DNA from: Marasmius tenuissimus
Taxonomy: Eukaryota; Basidiomycota; Agaricomycetes; Agaricales; Marasmiaceae
Assembly: GCA_029532415.1 (NCBI GenBank)
Contig: JAQOTA010000046.1
Coordinates: forward strand, 2,232,001 to 2,296,000
Length of the DNA: 64,000 nucleotides
Direction: 5' to 3'
Shown here: positions 22,128 to 35,232 of the stretch, piece by piece
Numbering within the stretch: the stretch's first letter is position 1
How the letters are laid out: every line of letters starts with the position of its first letter
Made by a program: the position numbers and the translations under genes
Notes under the pieces: model-generated
What the model was told of the DNA's origin: nothing
What the model saw: the letters and a program-made list of their open reading frames with translations, nothing else
Database searches by the model: none

Positions 22128-22684
22128 ACTTCGATTGAAGAGGCGCAGTGTACACTACGAGTCCACTGAATGTTGTAAAGAACGTCTGCGTTGTAACATC
22201 TATGGTAATAGGCAGCTTGCGGCGCTCCAGCGCCTCGAAAATTTGATGCGCACGCCCCAAATTGGAACTCAGTTTGCAATGCCAACTTGAACAGCCAACC
22301 TCATGGCATCATCAAATGATGCCCGGCATTTATCAGCATTTATCTAGCCGACTGGCCATCGGCAAGAATTCACCATCGTACAAAATGTGCAGAGCAGTCC
22401 AGAGGGTCGCAAAAGATTATATGTGGACTCTCCTGCCATAAAAATAAGTTTATCTACGTACCCTGAAGGCTACAGAAGTACGTGTACAGAAGAGAGGGAT
22501 CGTGGTATGCTGCCTTGATGCGCACGTTGTGTGCACGCACCAGATTTTCCGGCCCGCCGGAGCGCATCAGAATTCAGAAGTGCTGGAGCGCTGGAGCGCC
22601 ACAAACTGCCTAATACCGACAAAAAGGCAACAATCCTCCCCGGAGTCTGATTTATAGAAGAAACTGACTTCCCTTCTCCACGCC
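22128..22684. other. Intergenic region between cyclase and aldo-keto reductase
   Basis: Convergent 3' flanks of the plus-strand cyclase and minus-strand reductase; a short GC palindromic piece (agcgctggagcgccac) near 22590, otherwise nothing recognised. Confidence 0.35.
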
Positions 22685-24139
22685 TCACCATCCCAGCTGT
22701 TCCTTTGTCCAACCCCACCAAAGGCCCTTCTCGCCAGCCTTGTGCAGCCGTTCCCCGCGGTCCAGTGTATCTATCTTCTCTAGATCCTCACGGGCCAATG
22801 TTGTCAGCTATATTACCGTGCGCAAGTCAGTTTCTGAAAGGCAAGTCTGAGTAAACTTGGCACAAACATTCAAATTTCCTTTCTGCCTTTCTTTATCCCC
22901 ACTCTTCGTGACAGCGACTGTATCTCTCGTCAAATGCCACGCGAGGATGACCTGGTGAGCAGTGACGCCGTACTTCTGGGCGAGCTCGACGACCACTGGG
23001 TCTTGACGTACGGTATCCCAACCTGATAACTAGAGTGAGCGGTGGCCGGAAGATATATCAATCGGGAACGTACCGCTCGGTGTGAAGGCGGAAAGGACGA
23101 TTCCTTTTTGCCTACAGTAATCACGCAGCTCGTTTTGCTGTAGGTAAGGATGGACTCTGTGGGGAGGCCGGTCATTCAGCAGCGGGACTAAGCGGTGGCT
23201 CCGGAGGCTACTTACTCTACCTGGTTGTTAGAAGGAACAACTTTTGCATGGTTCAAGAGAATTTCTAAGCTACGTATATTGTTCAGTTCAACGTGGTCTA
23301 CGCGGTACCATAAGGATCGCTCACTTTTGTACGGAAAAATTGCTGACCCCGATAGCTTTCGCTTTTCCTTCTCGCAGAATTTCTTCCATTTCGGCCCACA
23401 CGTCGACGAATGTGGGGGTGTCTACGACCTTGTGGGTTCCGTTGGAATTCTTGGCCAGCTGACTGCTCTCCTCGTAAGGGAGAACCTGGGGCCAGTGGAT
23501 GAGGTACTATGATATGAATACGAATCTGAGTGTGAGCTTTGAGACGTCTAGAGTCAAGAGAGAGGTCACTGACCAGATCGACGTATTCCGTGTCCAGATT
23601 AACGAGGCTCTCGTTAAACGACTCCCTCACGCGAACGCCATGGTTGAACCTACATTGAGCCATTGTTAGGCACGTCTGAGTGGCGGGACGAGGGGGGGTG
23701 CGTACGGTAGCTTGGTTGTGATATAAACATCTTCCCGTTTCAATCCCGATGCTTTCAGCGCTTTGGCCACTGCTGTTTCTGTGCCTGCATGCGATTGGAG
23801 AGTCAGAATATAGTGCCTAGAGAAAAGTAGTAAAGTGGGATCGAACGTACCATACATATGGGCGGTGTCGATGTGTCGATAACCAGCCTGGTGTATGTGT
23901 ATGAGTGGTGGTAGTGGTTTTGCCACGGAGTCGCGGCCGATGCCACTCACTTTGAGGCCAGTCAATATCCAAGTCCATGCATCTTGCCTGGCAGTCCCTT
24001 CGGGTGGCGCCACGTTCCTAAAGCTGAACACGAGTAAGGCAAGAGAGAAACTTCTTCAGTAGTCCTGGTGCCACTGACCAGTTATAGGCATTTCTCTTCC
24101 GTTGTTCAACTTGACACTCCTGTTGGTTTCACTGGACAT
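22685..24139 (-). CDS. Aldo-keto reductase (multi-exon)
   Basis: NAD(P)H-dependent carbonyl reductase. Segments in order: VKLNNGREMPI, LGTW, GYRHIDTAHMYG (catalytic Asp/Tyr), KASGLKREDVYITTKLP (catalytic Lys), ESLVNLDTEYVDL, DVWAEMEEILREGKAKAIGVSNFS, VVPSNNQVE then HPYLQQNELRDYC (substrate/catalytic region), GIVLSAFTPSG, KYGVTAHQVILAW, VTKSGDKERQ (cofactor loop; usually PKS), and the C-terminal LDRGERLH...GWTKEQLGW. The last intron (60 nt) and the join inside NQVE/HPYL close in phase. One junction does not: after LGTW the frame must shift to read PPEGTARQDAWTWIL (~24000-24020), so this may be a 1-2 nt indel or an unusual splice. Next to the terpene cyclase; a role in terpene tailoring is possible but unproven. 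Confidence 0.8.
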
Positions 24140-24473
24140 CTTGGGTCAATACGAGAGTTGCTGGATGCTAGGAAGTGCAGTATTCCACTCATTTTATAGT
24201 TTGTCCGGAGTGGGTGTTGGGTATGTAGATGGGTGGGTCGGAAGTCCGGAAGGAGGTTTATCGGGAATTCATCGGAACATTATGAATCCAGGTTAGATAG
24301 CAGTACTACTATCACATTCTAAGAGTTCACTGTAAGTAAATGAAGTATGAGAGGAGTATCGCCTTGTTTGTCTACTAAACATGAAACGATGGAAGGAGAG
24401 CGTGTATTTGTGGTCGTCGAGAGAGTCAAGAGAGGTGTGGGTAACAGAGTCCAAGTAACGAGATTCGAATCGA

Positions 24474-25812
24474 TTATAGCGTCAGATAGTGATGTTCGTA
24501 TTTTCCTGCACAACGATAAGCGAGCGACTCAGGATGTATCACGGAATAGTTCACCTTGCAAACTTGGACACTAGCGCTGAATTGATCGATCTGAGCAAAG
24601 GCGCGGTCTAGAAGATCATCGTGAACAGGTTTCTGCACTATCTCCTTTTCAACTAGCACCTGAGGTGAATGAGTCAACAAGTAATTCCCTTGTCTGGAAC
24701 GAAATGATACTCACGACGGGCCCGCGTTCGAAGAGCTCGCTCCCGTCCCCAATTCCGTTGCATAGCGTGTTGTTGATCCTATCTCTACTTAAAGGCGCGA
24801 CACTTGGAATCCTCGGCACTTTCTGAACCTCCTTCCTCTTGACCACAGCTTCTGGAGGAGGTTCATCCATTTGCTTGACGAACCCGTTCAAGGCGGACTC
24901 GTAGTCGGGGAAATGGTACTGCCAGCCATTTGGGATGCCCTGGTAAAGCGAGACTTCGCGAGACATGGGAAGGCTCATGAGACGTTCCATGGAGCCAGTC
25001 ATGGAAGGAGCGGGTCGTTCAACACCAGGAGCAGATCTTGTAGACATTAAGGGAAGTTCGATCTTGGATGGGGCCGACCGTACTGTGCGTTCGAGGTGGA
25101 GGTATCGGACTAAGTCGTCGCCCTCGTCTGTTTCGCCTTCCTCGTCAACAACAGTTGAGGGTTGTGTCAGCGCGCCTTGAGCTTGAGATGATGGCGAGTT
25201 TCTGATGATTGGTGGGTGAACCGATGGTCCGGTTGATTTCGAGCCAGTTACAACATCCCCCGCTTTTTCTGACAGCAGCCTCTGTCCACAACCCGGGCAA
25301 GCCTTCACAAACTTTGCGACAAGATCCACCGGGACGAAGGCGTAGTGTTCCTGGACGAGGGCGTTCGTAGCTTCCTGATCACCGTGCCTGCTCGCTAGAT
25401 GGCAAAACCGAAGTATGTCGTATAATAGGTCGTCAACCGCGACTATACGGTTATCGTACTTCAAGAGCGAGTGTGGGTGAGAAGTGCAACATGAAGGGAT
25501 GTCCTTTCCAAATAGAACTGTCGGTCGTGGAGAGATGTGGAATTTCGACAGGTCCAATCCATCAGATAAACGGATTCGAGCCTTGCTGCTTGAATTGGAC
25601 GAATCGCGATGCTGAGTAGCAGAGAACAATTCAGAGAACAGGGATCGAGTGATAAGGCGATTTTCAGGGCGATGCATAGCGAAACTTGGGGAATCGAGTA
25701 GCTGCTTGAAGACCTCCAGGGGTGGGACACTGTCGTTAATACTGCCTTGCCAGGACGAATCTGATTTGACGCAACACTGCAATGGAGGAACAAGAGCGAG
25801 GGAATGATCCAT
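24474..25812 (-). CDS. Hypothetical protein (about 430 aa)
   Basis: The main exon runs from the ATG at 25812 to about 24715. A GTGAGT...CAG intron leads to a second exon from about 24660 (VLVEKEIVQKPVHDDLLDRAFAQIDQF). The exact stop (24474 or 24482) depends on whether a last weak intron is used. A CPGC pair (KACPGCGQR) follows a helical segment EHYAFVPVDLVAKF. This looks like half of a zinc-binding module of the kind seen N-terminal to integrase-like regions in some fungal proteins. The middle is low-complexity and acidic. The region GWQYHFPDYESALNGFVKQMDEPP is more structured. No family recognised. Confidence 0.6.
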
Positions 25813-26229
25813 CGTGTAAGTTATGTAGATGCTGGAAAGAGTGAGGAAAGCAGAGAATAGTATGAGGATGCGTCGCGGTGTTGATGGTTGTTGTTCAACG
25901 AACGAAGTCGGGTTCCGGCCACTGGGTACGGAACTACACCCAACTTCATTTCACAACTATTAGATATCTGGGTAGATAGAACGTACATTACTTCATGTTA
26001 AGATAAATAATAGACGCCGCGATAGTAAAGTAATAAGAAAGAAGAACGAACAAGATGCCCAAGAAATTGAAATAAAAAATATGTGGATTTTATTCGATCA
26101 CACCTCCCTCAAAACCTCCCTCGCGAGACCACCCGCTATCATCATTGCCGTTCGATCCTCAGCCTGGTCAGGGCTGGCGAGGCCACTGTCTTCTTGAGCT
26201 TGAACAAGTTCGGATCTGGTTTCGGGGGT
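25813..26229. other. Intergenic region
   Basis: AT-rich spacer with A/T runs near 25990-26090, between the start of the hypothetical gene and the end of the helicase gene, both on the minus strand. Nothing else seen. Confidence 0.35.
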
Positions 26230-29200
26230 TCAGCGAGATGAACTGTCATTATGGAATATCCTCACGTACTCGAGTCGCGATATCCAAGCACCATCCATCT
26301 CAATGTTGAGCTCCGGCCCAACATAGAGACCATTCCTAATGGCGAACTGCAAGAACCCTTTCCAATAAGGGTCTCGACAGAGGAGGCCGCCATTTCCAAC
26401 AACTACCAGCAACTCCTTGGCTCGAGTGATTGCAACATTCATTCTGAGTGGTCAGAAACCGTCAGCCCTACATTGCCTACATCATTGTGAACCGAATCGA
26501 CCGACCTTTTCTTCTCGAGAACGACGCCAATCCCCTTCGCCCGATCTTCTTCCAGATACTTCGGCGTAGATCGCACGCAAGAGATGATTATAACCCTCTT
26601 CTCTCGCCCTTGGAAGTCCTAGTCCAAGCGGTCTCATCAATAACGCGAACAACGCGAGCCAAAATGTCAACCATACCTCAACACTCCCAACGTCCACCTG
26701 AGCGTAACCCTCCTTCCGCAAACTCTTACGCAGCCTCCACACCTGCTCTCTCCACGGAGCCATCACTCCGATATCTCGCGGCTGCAGCGGGGGAGAGGAC
26801 TTGGTGGCCTCCGCCATGAGAGAAGAAACCACCTCGACAATGCGCTCGATTTCACCAGGGTTATACCAGGTCGCTTTCTGGATACCGTAAGGAGCGTTAT
26901 CAGCGAAACGAAACGACTGGAGATCAGAGGAAACGAACCTCATTCACTGAATCTTCCTTCGTGTATGATCCAATGAATTTGACCGGGAATGAGGGATTAG
27001 GTAGCCCAGCCCACGAGATGAGCCCGTTGGTCGCGTAAGGTTCGAGACTGTCATTGTAGAACATCGCCGAGGGAGGCATCAGGATCGCGGGATGAGATCG
27101 GTAGTTCTGCATTCAGCGAGACTCGTGTTAGCGCGATAGTGGCATCATGAGAGGACGGGAAGAACCTTGGTCAAGTTTACAAATGGTTTGAAGTTCGGTG
27201 GACCCCCGTGCTGCCACTCAAGTGCGGTTGGGCTAACTACTTTCGATCTTGTTTCTGGGTGTTCAGCGTACACAGGTCGCTCGAACAACCGCTCGAGAAG
27301 TGACACGTCCAGTTCACTTTTGCGGGCAGCGTCGGATACGATGATCGGACCCACTGGAGGAAGCAAATGTTAGAGCGAAACAAAGGCAGATGCCGCGAAT
27401 CTCTACGCACGTTGATTAGGGTCTCCACAAAGTACGAGCTGTGGGGTAGTAGAAAGGGGGTGATAGCCCGGGGGCGGTGACCGCGATGTAGTACTTTCGC
27501 TCTCTTCCGGTTCATTTGGAGGGGTGTATACGACCGATATAGGGATTAGCAATTCTGGTTCAGAGCCTTGCGCAGCCTGGATAAATCTCCGTATTCAGTG
27601 GCCACTTCGGAGCAATTACAAGTCAGAATTACCTCGTCAATCAAGAGATGTGTCCAATGCGGCGTGGCTGGCTTCCTGTCCTCGCAATGCAGACCTTCCA
27701 TAATTTCATCTTCCAGTGCCCCCAGGACGACGTTCGTGCAATGAGCCGAGACGAGCATCGCCGCATCGAGACATGACGTGACCACGACCTTGTATTTCAT
27801 CAGAGCCTTCCACGGTGGTAAAGCGAACTTTCCATCGGCCTTGGGGACATCTAAAAAGAATTTTACTTGAGTACGGTGCAAGTAGACAGGCTATCAGACC
27901 CACAGCAAAAGGGCCGAATGGCGTCTGGGATCTCGGCGAATGTCCTATTTGGGTCGTTGAGCCTCAACATTTCTCGGGGTGCCAGAACCGTTCCTAATCG
28001 CTGTGCAAGAGTATCTGTTGCAGGATTGGATGGCGCGCAAAGCAATATATGGGCTTTAGGCTGGCAGTGGAGAATTTGATGGATTGTCTCTACAATGGTC
28101 CTATAGAAACGTTAGCATCGTATAAAAACGGACATTGCTCAGGAAGCTCACCGCGTCTTCCCCGTCCCAGGAGGTCCACTGATCAAAAACGGTATTGGTG
28201 ACTGGTATAGTGCAATAGACAACGCTGCCAACTGTGGATCGATCAGACCTGGTTCCATATGAAGGGGGCGAGAGAACTCAACTCGTTGCTCAGCGTTCAG
28301 TCCGCCATCTACCCAAGATTCTTGCGTCACGTGTGGAGGAACTGAGGGAACTGGGGAGTCAACGACGAGATCCTGCGGTTCAGGAAATATCCAACGGTGC
28401 ACGAGAGCGCGCGTCTGGAATCGTAAACCACCACCGATGGTTTTGACAGCGATTTCCATCGACATCGCGGGACCGGCGTTGGCCAAAAATGACGCGTTGA
28501 AGGCGTGCGGTACTTTCTGATCATCCTTCGGGGCATGTTGCGGGTTTCCCTGAATGACATATTCCTTGAGGGAAGGACAGTGGAAATCTGGTATCGAGAT
28601 ATGAGACTCGAGAAATCTGTGAAGACTTGTTGCACGCACGAAGATACCCCTCTCTTTTCCTCAAAGTCACGACTCTCCCTTCGAATGCTATGCCACTTCC
28701 GACAGACCACCCTACCACGACTTCTCTAAGATGTACGATATCACCCAGTTCGAGACGGGGGTGGTTTTCGCGTATGCCTGGGACGAACACGGAAAATTCG
28801 GCTTCCTTCCAATTCGAAACGGTGACCTCGATTTTCCATAACACAATTTTCTTTTTATCATCCGCGTTTTTACAAAGTTCCCAAGTGTGAAGAGCGAGCC
28901 AATGACCCTGGTAGTCATCGGAGATTGAAATGGGAGAGAGGTTTTCGGGCAATGGAGGTTTAGAAAGAGCTGAGCAGTCGGACAAAGAAACTGTATATTT
29001 TTTCATTATTGAAGAGGAAAGGGGGAAATCATCGAAATAAGAAGACGGAGGATAGACAGGAACCGGGGGAAGAGGATTGAAACGATGTGGTTGCTTTTGA
29101 ATGTCTTTCAAATATTGAGGAATATAAGATTCAGCCTTGAAACGAATGGTTACTCTTCATCGACGACACAAATGGAAGGTGAATCTCACATGTATATCAA

Positions 29201-29723
29201 ACTCAAAAGGGTCACTATCGTCATGAACCAAATCGGGAAGGGAGTTTTCGGAAGCTGAACGAGGTGTTGGAGGTGTAGGCAAAGAAAGTTCTGGGGTTGG
29301 GGCAGTAAAGAGGTCTGGAGCGGAACAAAAACCAGGAAGAGGTGCGAGTCGCTGTTTCCAGACAGCGTGAACGACGAGCTGAGGGACGATACTTTCTGGC
29401 GGGAGATACTGTTGCGCGCTTCGAGATGGGGATGGGGTTACAAGAACTGGGAATTGTCCGTTTACAGACGAGTGGAGGCTTTGACCGTGAATAGGGAACA
29501 TGGGTTGATGACTGGGCCATTGTGGTCGCTGCATGTAGCCCATAACAGGCCCATAAGGACCACCGAAAGTCGGAGCAGGCAAATTCTGCCATTGATTCAT
29601 ATGCATAGCAGGAAATTGTTGAGGAATGTACAGCTGTCGAAGATCCTGGGGCTGGTGATAGAATGTTTCGCCATTGCGGACAGATGTGTGAATGCGAGGG
29701 TCTGGAGGAGAATGTGCGCTCAT
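26230..29723 (-). CDS. MOV10/SDE3-like superfamily 1 RNA helicase
   Basis: ATP-dependent RNA helicase of the Upf1-like group; SDE3/Armitage/MOV10 proteins act in RNA silencing and in restraining retroelements. A Pro/Gln/Met-rich disordered N-terminus (from MSAHSPPDPRIH) is followed by a beta-rich domain (WKEAEFSVFVPGIRENHPRLELGDIVHLR). Helicase motifs follow: I SGPPGTGKTR; Ia LCAPSNPATDTLAQRL; II LLIDEAAQGSEPE, formed by splicing after DE; III LVLCGDPNQ; IV NYRSHPAIL; V FQGREKRVIIISCVRST; VI NVAITRAKELLVVVGNG. At least eight introns are present, with donors and acceptors in phase at all motif junctions I checked. The protein ends ...FHNDSSSR. Nearest downstream gene is on the same strand. Confidence 0.9.
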
Positions 29724-30023
29724 GATTTCTGAGACCGTACAATTCGAGAACAGGGACAAGATAGGGCGTAATAGGTGCTCATGAAGGGTGAGGAGAAGAA
29801 CGGGCCAGAGATGGTGATGGTACTAGTTCAAGTGGCATTAGTGTCACGAGCACAGTCGCTGGGTACTTTGATCAGTATTAGCGCTCGTGTTCGATTGCTG
29901 AAAGAGAACGATCTAAATTTTGTAAATAGGAAGATAGATAATACAAGCACGACACGCAGAGGATACAGACTAAAAGGGAGAAACCGATAACATATCGACT
30001 AGAATACAGGTTCAACTTCGTTC

Positions 30024-33000
30024 TTAGTTGTTTGGCCGCGTCGCACCAGAAGACCTCTCTGCTACCTTTGTGAGAAACCTTACGACGACCTCTTTACCCC
30101 GCCGGAGATTGTTCAACGAGATCCTTTCATTTGGTAGATGCGCTCGATCCTATCATCCAGCTTGCGTCAGAACAATATGAGACCTTTTTGAGGCCATACG
30201 TACCTGGCTTTGTCCCATGGGAAGATGGAGAGCATGACACCCAAACTCTTTCTCAAGGAAAGGAATCGACGGAATTGACTAGACACCGACATCAGCCTCG
30301 TTCCAGAAGAAGGTGAAAGAAGATACTGACACCACCCTCTCGGATTCTCAGTGGCTCCGCGCCCCACTCTTCCTGTATCGCACTCTCTAGGTCCTTCGAC
30401 CATGGATCGTCCAGATTGCCAAGCCACCAGTCAGCGGTGTGGTCGACGTTGACTTCGAGTTTGTTTGGAGAGTTGAGTGCTTGGAAGGAACCGAGCAGGA
30501 AGTTGTGCAACGATTTCGTGATCGTATCCAAATTCTGGTCCGGAACGATTCGAATCGACAGCTGACAACCCACTGTTCCAGGAATGACGGTCGGATCTGC
30601 GAATCGAGAAGGCGTAAGTTTCTTGCGCGGGGACAGTGCGGCGAGAGAAACATACTCTTCGGTCCAGAAATTTCGATGTTGTGAATGGTGAGTGAGGGCT
30701 CGTGCCATCGAGAGAACAGTGATGAAGCCGGTCTCTGGGTTATCTCCGAAAGTTTCTCATACAGGCCTTCCTCTTCCTTTGTGGCAGGAACTACGTTGTC
30801 ATCTGCGAGTACGAAATGAATTTAGAGGCTGTTTCACCATTTACATGAGACATACAGAAACCCGGTATGTTGACCCGCCGATCGGAGCCAGTCAAGGTTG
30901 CGATGAGGCTGATCCTGTATAGAATGGTCAGAAATTTTCAAAGGATGTAGCTGAGGGCAGACGTACATGTCGAGCATTGGCTCTACTACACCTCCACCGT
31001 CAACCCCGGAGTGAAGATCAGGTAGAGAGCTGGATATCTGGCGCATAACTTTCAGCTCGAACTCCTGAAATCTTTTTCTGGATATCCTACATTCAGTGAG
31101 CAATGTATGACACCGCGAAGACCGTATGTTATGCATGGGTGATCTTCCGATATCCAGGTCGAGTTGCTGAGAGGTAAACTTTAAGTCTCCATCGAGAACA
31201 GAAATCTTTTGAACGAACCTAATGAGAATCTCGTCAATGTGCCCAATCTCGTCCTGCGTTTCGAGGTCGTCATTCATCCTTGATGTTCAACAAAGATGCA
31301 GTATCTACCTTGTATTTCCGCACTGCGTCCTCAAATCCAGCACTTCCCGACTCTTCTTCACCCTCAATCAAAAACACGACATCGACCCCAAGAGCACGGC
31401 GGTAGAGCAATTCGCCAGCGGCAAATGCGACAGCCATGATCGGACCCTTGTTATCTGTAGCTCCACGGCCGTAAAGATAACCATTCCGTCCGTTGAGGGT
31501 GAAAGGATCCGATGACCATCCCTCTGGAGGAGCGGGGATGACGTCGTAATGTCCATAGAACAGCAGTCGTGGTCGTTTCTGCGTCCCTTGACCGGTGAAG
31601 GTTCCGAGAACCAGTGGATTGACGCCTTCGCCAGTGGGAAGCTGGGTGGAGAGTGAGTTCAAGTTGATGCGAGCTATGAGGTGCACGTACAAGAGAAGAA
31701 CGCGCGCCTAGTTGTGTCAGGCATTTCTTTAGCCATATCGCGGCTTGTCTGCAATCCTCTCGATTAGATGCGTTCGAGCTCACACTAGGTATAGACACGA
31801 ATTTCGAAAGAGCATATGAAATGCTATCTGAAATGGTTGCCATTAGTGCGCTCGCACGCCATAGCAAAACTTCATTCCTGACCTTTGCCGGGCACTGCAG
31901 AGAGTTTTTGCCTCTCTTCTCGTTCTTCCAACTCCGAAGGACGTGGCCCAGGTGGACGGATATCCCAGACTTTGATATGAGCATCGTTTCCACCGGTGAG
32001 CAACATATATGAACAGTCGTCTTGAGCCTTGTTGCAAGTTATCAGGGACGAGAGCACGATGCCATCGTGTGCTGTCCAGGCCGCCGTGCAGTCGAACGAG
32101 CCGGAATAACGCTGAGATGAAAGGGCAAAGACATCAACGAAGGTCGCCGTGAGAGATAAACAGCCTACTGTAACTTGTCCATTCGCGGAAGAGGCATACA
32201 AATCGGACTGAATCATGCTCAAGGATAGTATGTCGATACCCTCCTGAACGATCAAAGTTCTTATGACAGTCCGAGTCTCCAAGTCAAGGATCTTCACATG
32301 GCCATCTTGACATCCCGCGTAGACGGTGTTTCCTTGTCCTACAATCGACAAGACGGCGCCGTGATAACACGAGAAGGTGTGAACGAGTTTTGGCCCTTCC
32401 TTTGTACACTCCCAAACCTGGTATTAACCATGAGCCTCTCCGTTGAGACAACGCAAACAGAGCGGTGTTCTACCTTCACACTCTCATCTCCACTTCCGGT
32501 GACCAGCTTGACTCCGTGTTGCTTGTCGTCCAGAAGAGACATGCAATAGACGTATCCAAAATGTTCCGATTCGATGCTGTTACTGGCTGGGATAGCTAGC
32601 CGAGGTTCGTCAATCAGAGTACCGATTCTTGGACTGTTATTCGCGAATATATCGGCTGGCTTCCGCTGGTATTGTGGGTAGCTATCGAAGAACTTGTGGG
32701 CTTTCCGCGTCGCGCCAAGATTCGGTGTCGAAGTTCCAGAGGCATATCCAGATCGATGGAACTCTATCCACTGGAGTGAGGTGTTCTGGCAACCGACATA
32801 GATGGTCTGGAGTGTTGGTGACCAGTCGAGGGAGAAGAGATCTCCGGCGCCAGTTTCCTGGTATGGATCAACGGTGAACAACAGATTGAGGGTTTTGCCC
32901 GACCAAATTCGAACGGTGCTGTCGCCTGGAGAACGCTCAGAATCCAGATAAAAGACACTGCGATGACTCGAAACGTACCAGAAGAACTGAACAGCCAATC

Positions 33001-33608
33001 TCTCTCGCTCGCATAGACTAGCGCTAGTACTGCCCCCTTGTGCCCTTGCAATGTATCTTTGAGTTGGAACGATTTCTTGTCCCAAACCTATCGCAAGCAG
33101 CGTCGGTGTGAAACATAAACACTTTCAAACTTCTACATACCGCGATATCCTCGTTCTGACTGCCAGAAAAGATATATTCGTCATTCGCCGCGAGGCTTAA
33201 GACTGAACTTCCCGACTCGTGTAGGTTGTGCAATAGATGTGGTAGGGAGTTGTCCGATTGTAGATCACGACTCAGAGAAGCTGAACACGCAATTAACGTT
33301 CAATGATGAAGAGAGTGAAGGTGAAGACATTGCACGTACGGTGAGGTGATGGTGATATCGCAGGTGATTCGGCCTCGCTGCTCATAGTCCTTCAAACCAG
33401 GTGAGAGCACAGTACAAACCTGGGCCTGAATGTCACAGCGCTGTAGACCGACTGGGCTGCTGGCAATTGAACAAAAAATACTCGGGAGAAACAAAAGGTG
33501 ACATTTTGGCGTGCTTCCTTCCCAGAGCCCAAAGTAGGATTTAGCGCGGTGCCAGTCGCTGTCGGGTATCGCGCTCATCGTGAGCCATAACGAGCACAAC
33601 TTTCCCAC
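30024..33608 (-). CDS. DUG2: DUG2-like WD40-M20 peptidase (glutathione degradation)
   Basis: N-terminal WD40 repeats (HNLHESGSSVLSLAANDEYIFSGSQNEDIAV; GHKGAVLALVYASERDWLFSSS then GDSTVRIWSG; VYAGCQDGHVKILDLETRTV; YMLLTGGNDAHIKVWDIRPPG) are followed by an M20 metallopeptidase: FVSIPSVSSNASNREDC, LLFYGHYDVIPA (His, Asp ligands), GRGATDNKGPIMA, LIEGEEESGS (catalytic Glu), and C-terminal GQSQD...AHLPNERISL. The fusion is diagnostic of yeast Dug2, which forms a complex with the glutaminase-like Dug3 to cleave glutathione in the cytosol. About ten short introns are present. The start is either 33608 or the Met at 33578 (SAIPDSDW), which I slightly prefer. The stop at 30024 follows EVVVRFLTKVAER. 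Confidence 0.88.
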
Positions 33609-33939
33609 CGTCGCTTACTAGCTCTTGACCACCAACATCCACCAACACTGGCTTCAATGATCTTCAGTGCTCATCTTGCTACGATCACAACCAAATCAGA
33701 AGGGGCTATGACCTGTGTCATAGTTCAACTGAGTCCTGCAACATTAGATCCCAACTGTCATTTTCCATCAACTCTCGCGGTCCCAGCGCGATCCGTTGTT
33801 ACGTTGCCCACGAGACATTCCCATTCAACTTTCCGGAGATTGGGATGCAGCCTCAATCATCATGCGTTTGGATAACCAGGGACAGTGAGCCACGATTCAA
33901 GTAGACCCCCAATTCGATGCGACTTCCTCCACATTCACA
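33609..33939. promoter_or_regulatory. Divergent promoter of DUG2-like and membrane protein genes
   Basis: About 330 bp between opposite start codons. It contains a segment (about 33737-33780, cctgcaacattagatcc...) that recurs at about 37785, next to the partial second copy of the membrane protein gene. Confidence 0.45.
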
Positions 33940-35232
33940 ATGGCCAATCCGGACGAGTTTACCTTGATATCCATTATTGGCCAGAATCTTTACCTGAATG
34001 GCATCGGATTGCTGGCGACAGCCATAGCCTACGGTTCATCCTAGACCTGTTCTCACACTACCGCAACTCTAACGGAGCACGACAGGGATCTACGTGGTAC
34101 TCTTCTGTTTGGCGGTCGTGATACTTTGGTTCGTCGCGCTCTTTTATCCTCCAACACCCGGCCTCACATCCAACCAATACACAGCCGGAATGAGGGCAAA
34201 CCGTGGCCAAAGTTCTTTCTGCTGTTAGCAGTGATGTTGATGTTCACCATCTCAACATTCTTTGTCGCCGCCTACGCGTCTATATTTTTCGAGGAGATAC
34301 AGATGGTTTTCATCGACCATATCACCGAGCCTGTCGCCAACAAGATAATATCATACCAGGAACGTTTCACCCATTTGTCCCTTGTTCAACAGGTCATGTT
34401 CTTTGTAGAGGTGAGTTTCTCCTTTAACGAGCTACGACGGCCCTGATCGATGGTGCCGAAGGTCATAATCGGTGACTTTGTGGTAGTATGGAGATCTTGG
34501 GCATTGTGGTCAGAGAATCGGAAGATTATAATCGTGCCAGCTATATTGCTCCTGGGATCAGCAGGTGTGTGTCCGCGTTCTGGCATAGTCGTACTTAATG
34601 CTCACAGCATGATTCTTAGCCTCAATGCTTTTCTTCCTTGGCTGCTACGTGCATAACGATTGGCGGCTCGATATGCCCACGACGTGCGGTGCATTTGACA
34701 TATCTACGTATGTTCTGTCCATGGCCACAAACGTCGCCAGTACCGGTGCGATCGCTTACAAAGTCTGGTATGAAAGTCATTTGAACTCCTGCGTCCATCT
34801 TTCTGGGTCTCATTGAAGTCAGGATACATCGGCGCGTTGTCAAAAAATACTTCGTCGCGAATAACTACGGTGTAGGGGCGGAGAAAGCTCTCGTTCTGCT
34901 CATGGAATCTGGGATGATATATAGTCTTCTGTGGGTGCGTTTGGGGAGGTCTTTCTGGCGCTAAGTTTCTGACATTCCAAAGATCCTTCAACTCATCTCT
35001 TTCATCCCATCCGTCGGCGATTCCCACTCCGGTACAATCACACGGCAAGTCTTCAACTCGATCAGCGTTCAATTGGTGGTATGTGGTCTGATTATTGTAC
35101 ACAATCTGAGACCTACCGTATTTCAAGGGGATATATCCGACGCTGGTCATCATTCTCGTGTACCTCCAAAGGTCGTTGTGGGACCCGTCCGGCTCTGGAT
35201 CCCGTTTAGCAGGGTCTCACTCGACGAATTGA
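33940..35232 (+). CDS. Fungal multipass (about 7 TM) membrane protein (308 aa, 8 exons)
   Basis: Exons 33940-34033, 34086-34128, 34185-34410, 34462-34564, 34620-34767, 34823-34934, 34983-35078 and 35128-35232; total 309 codons with every phase matching. Hydrophobic helices: LNGIGLLATAIAYG, IYVVLFCLAVVILC, FFLLLAVMLMFTISTFFVAAY, VIIGDFVVVWRSWALW, IIIVPAILLLG, VLSMATNVASTGAIAYKVW, ALVLLMESGMIYSLLW and PTLVIILVYL. The GDFxVVWR...LW signature and the ALVLLMESG helix are hallmarks of a large Agaricomycete membrane family of unknown function, GPCR-like in topology but without a proven ligand. The 43 nt second exon is easy to miss; without it the gene looks frameshifted. Homologous to 1-708 and to the fragment at 37616. 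Confidence 0.85.

Noticed and set aside
34121..34190. Apparent frameshift in the membrane protein gene at 33940-35232
   Set aside because: A 56 nt intron (34129-34184) after a 43 nt exon restores the frame and the expected protein sequence.
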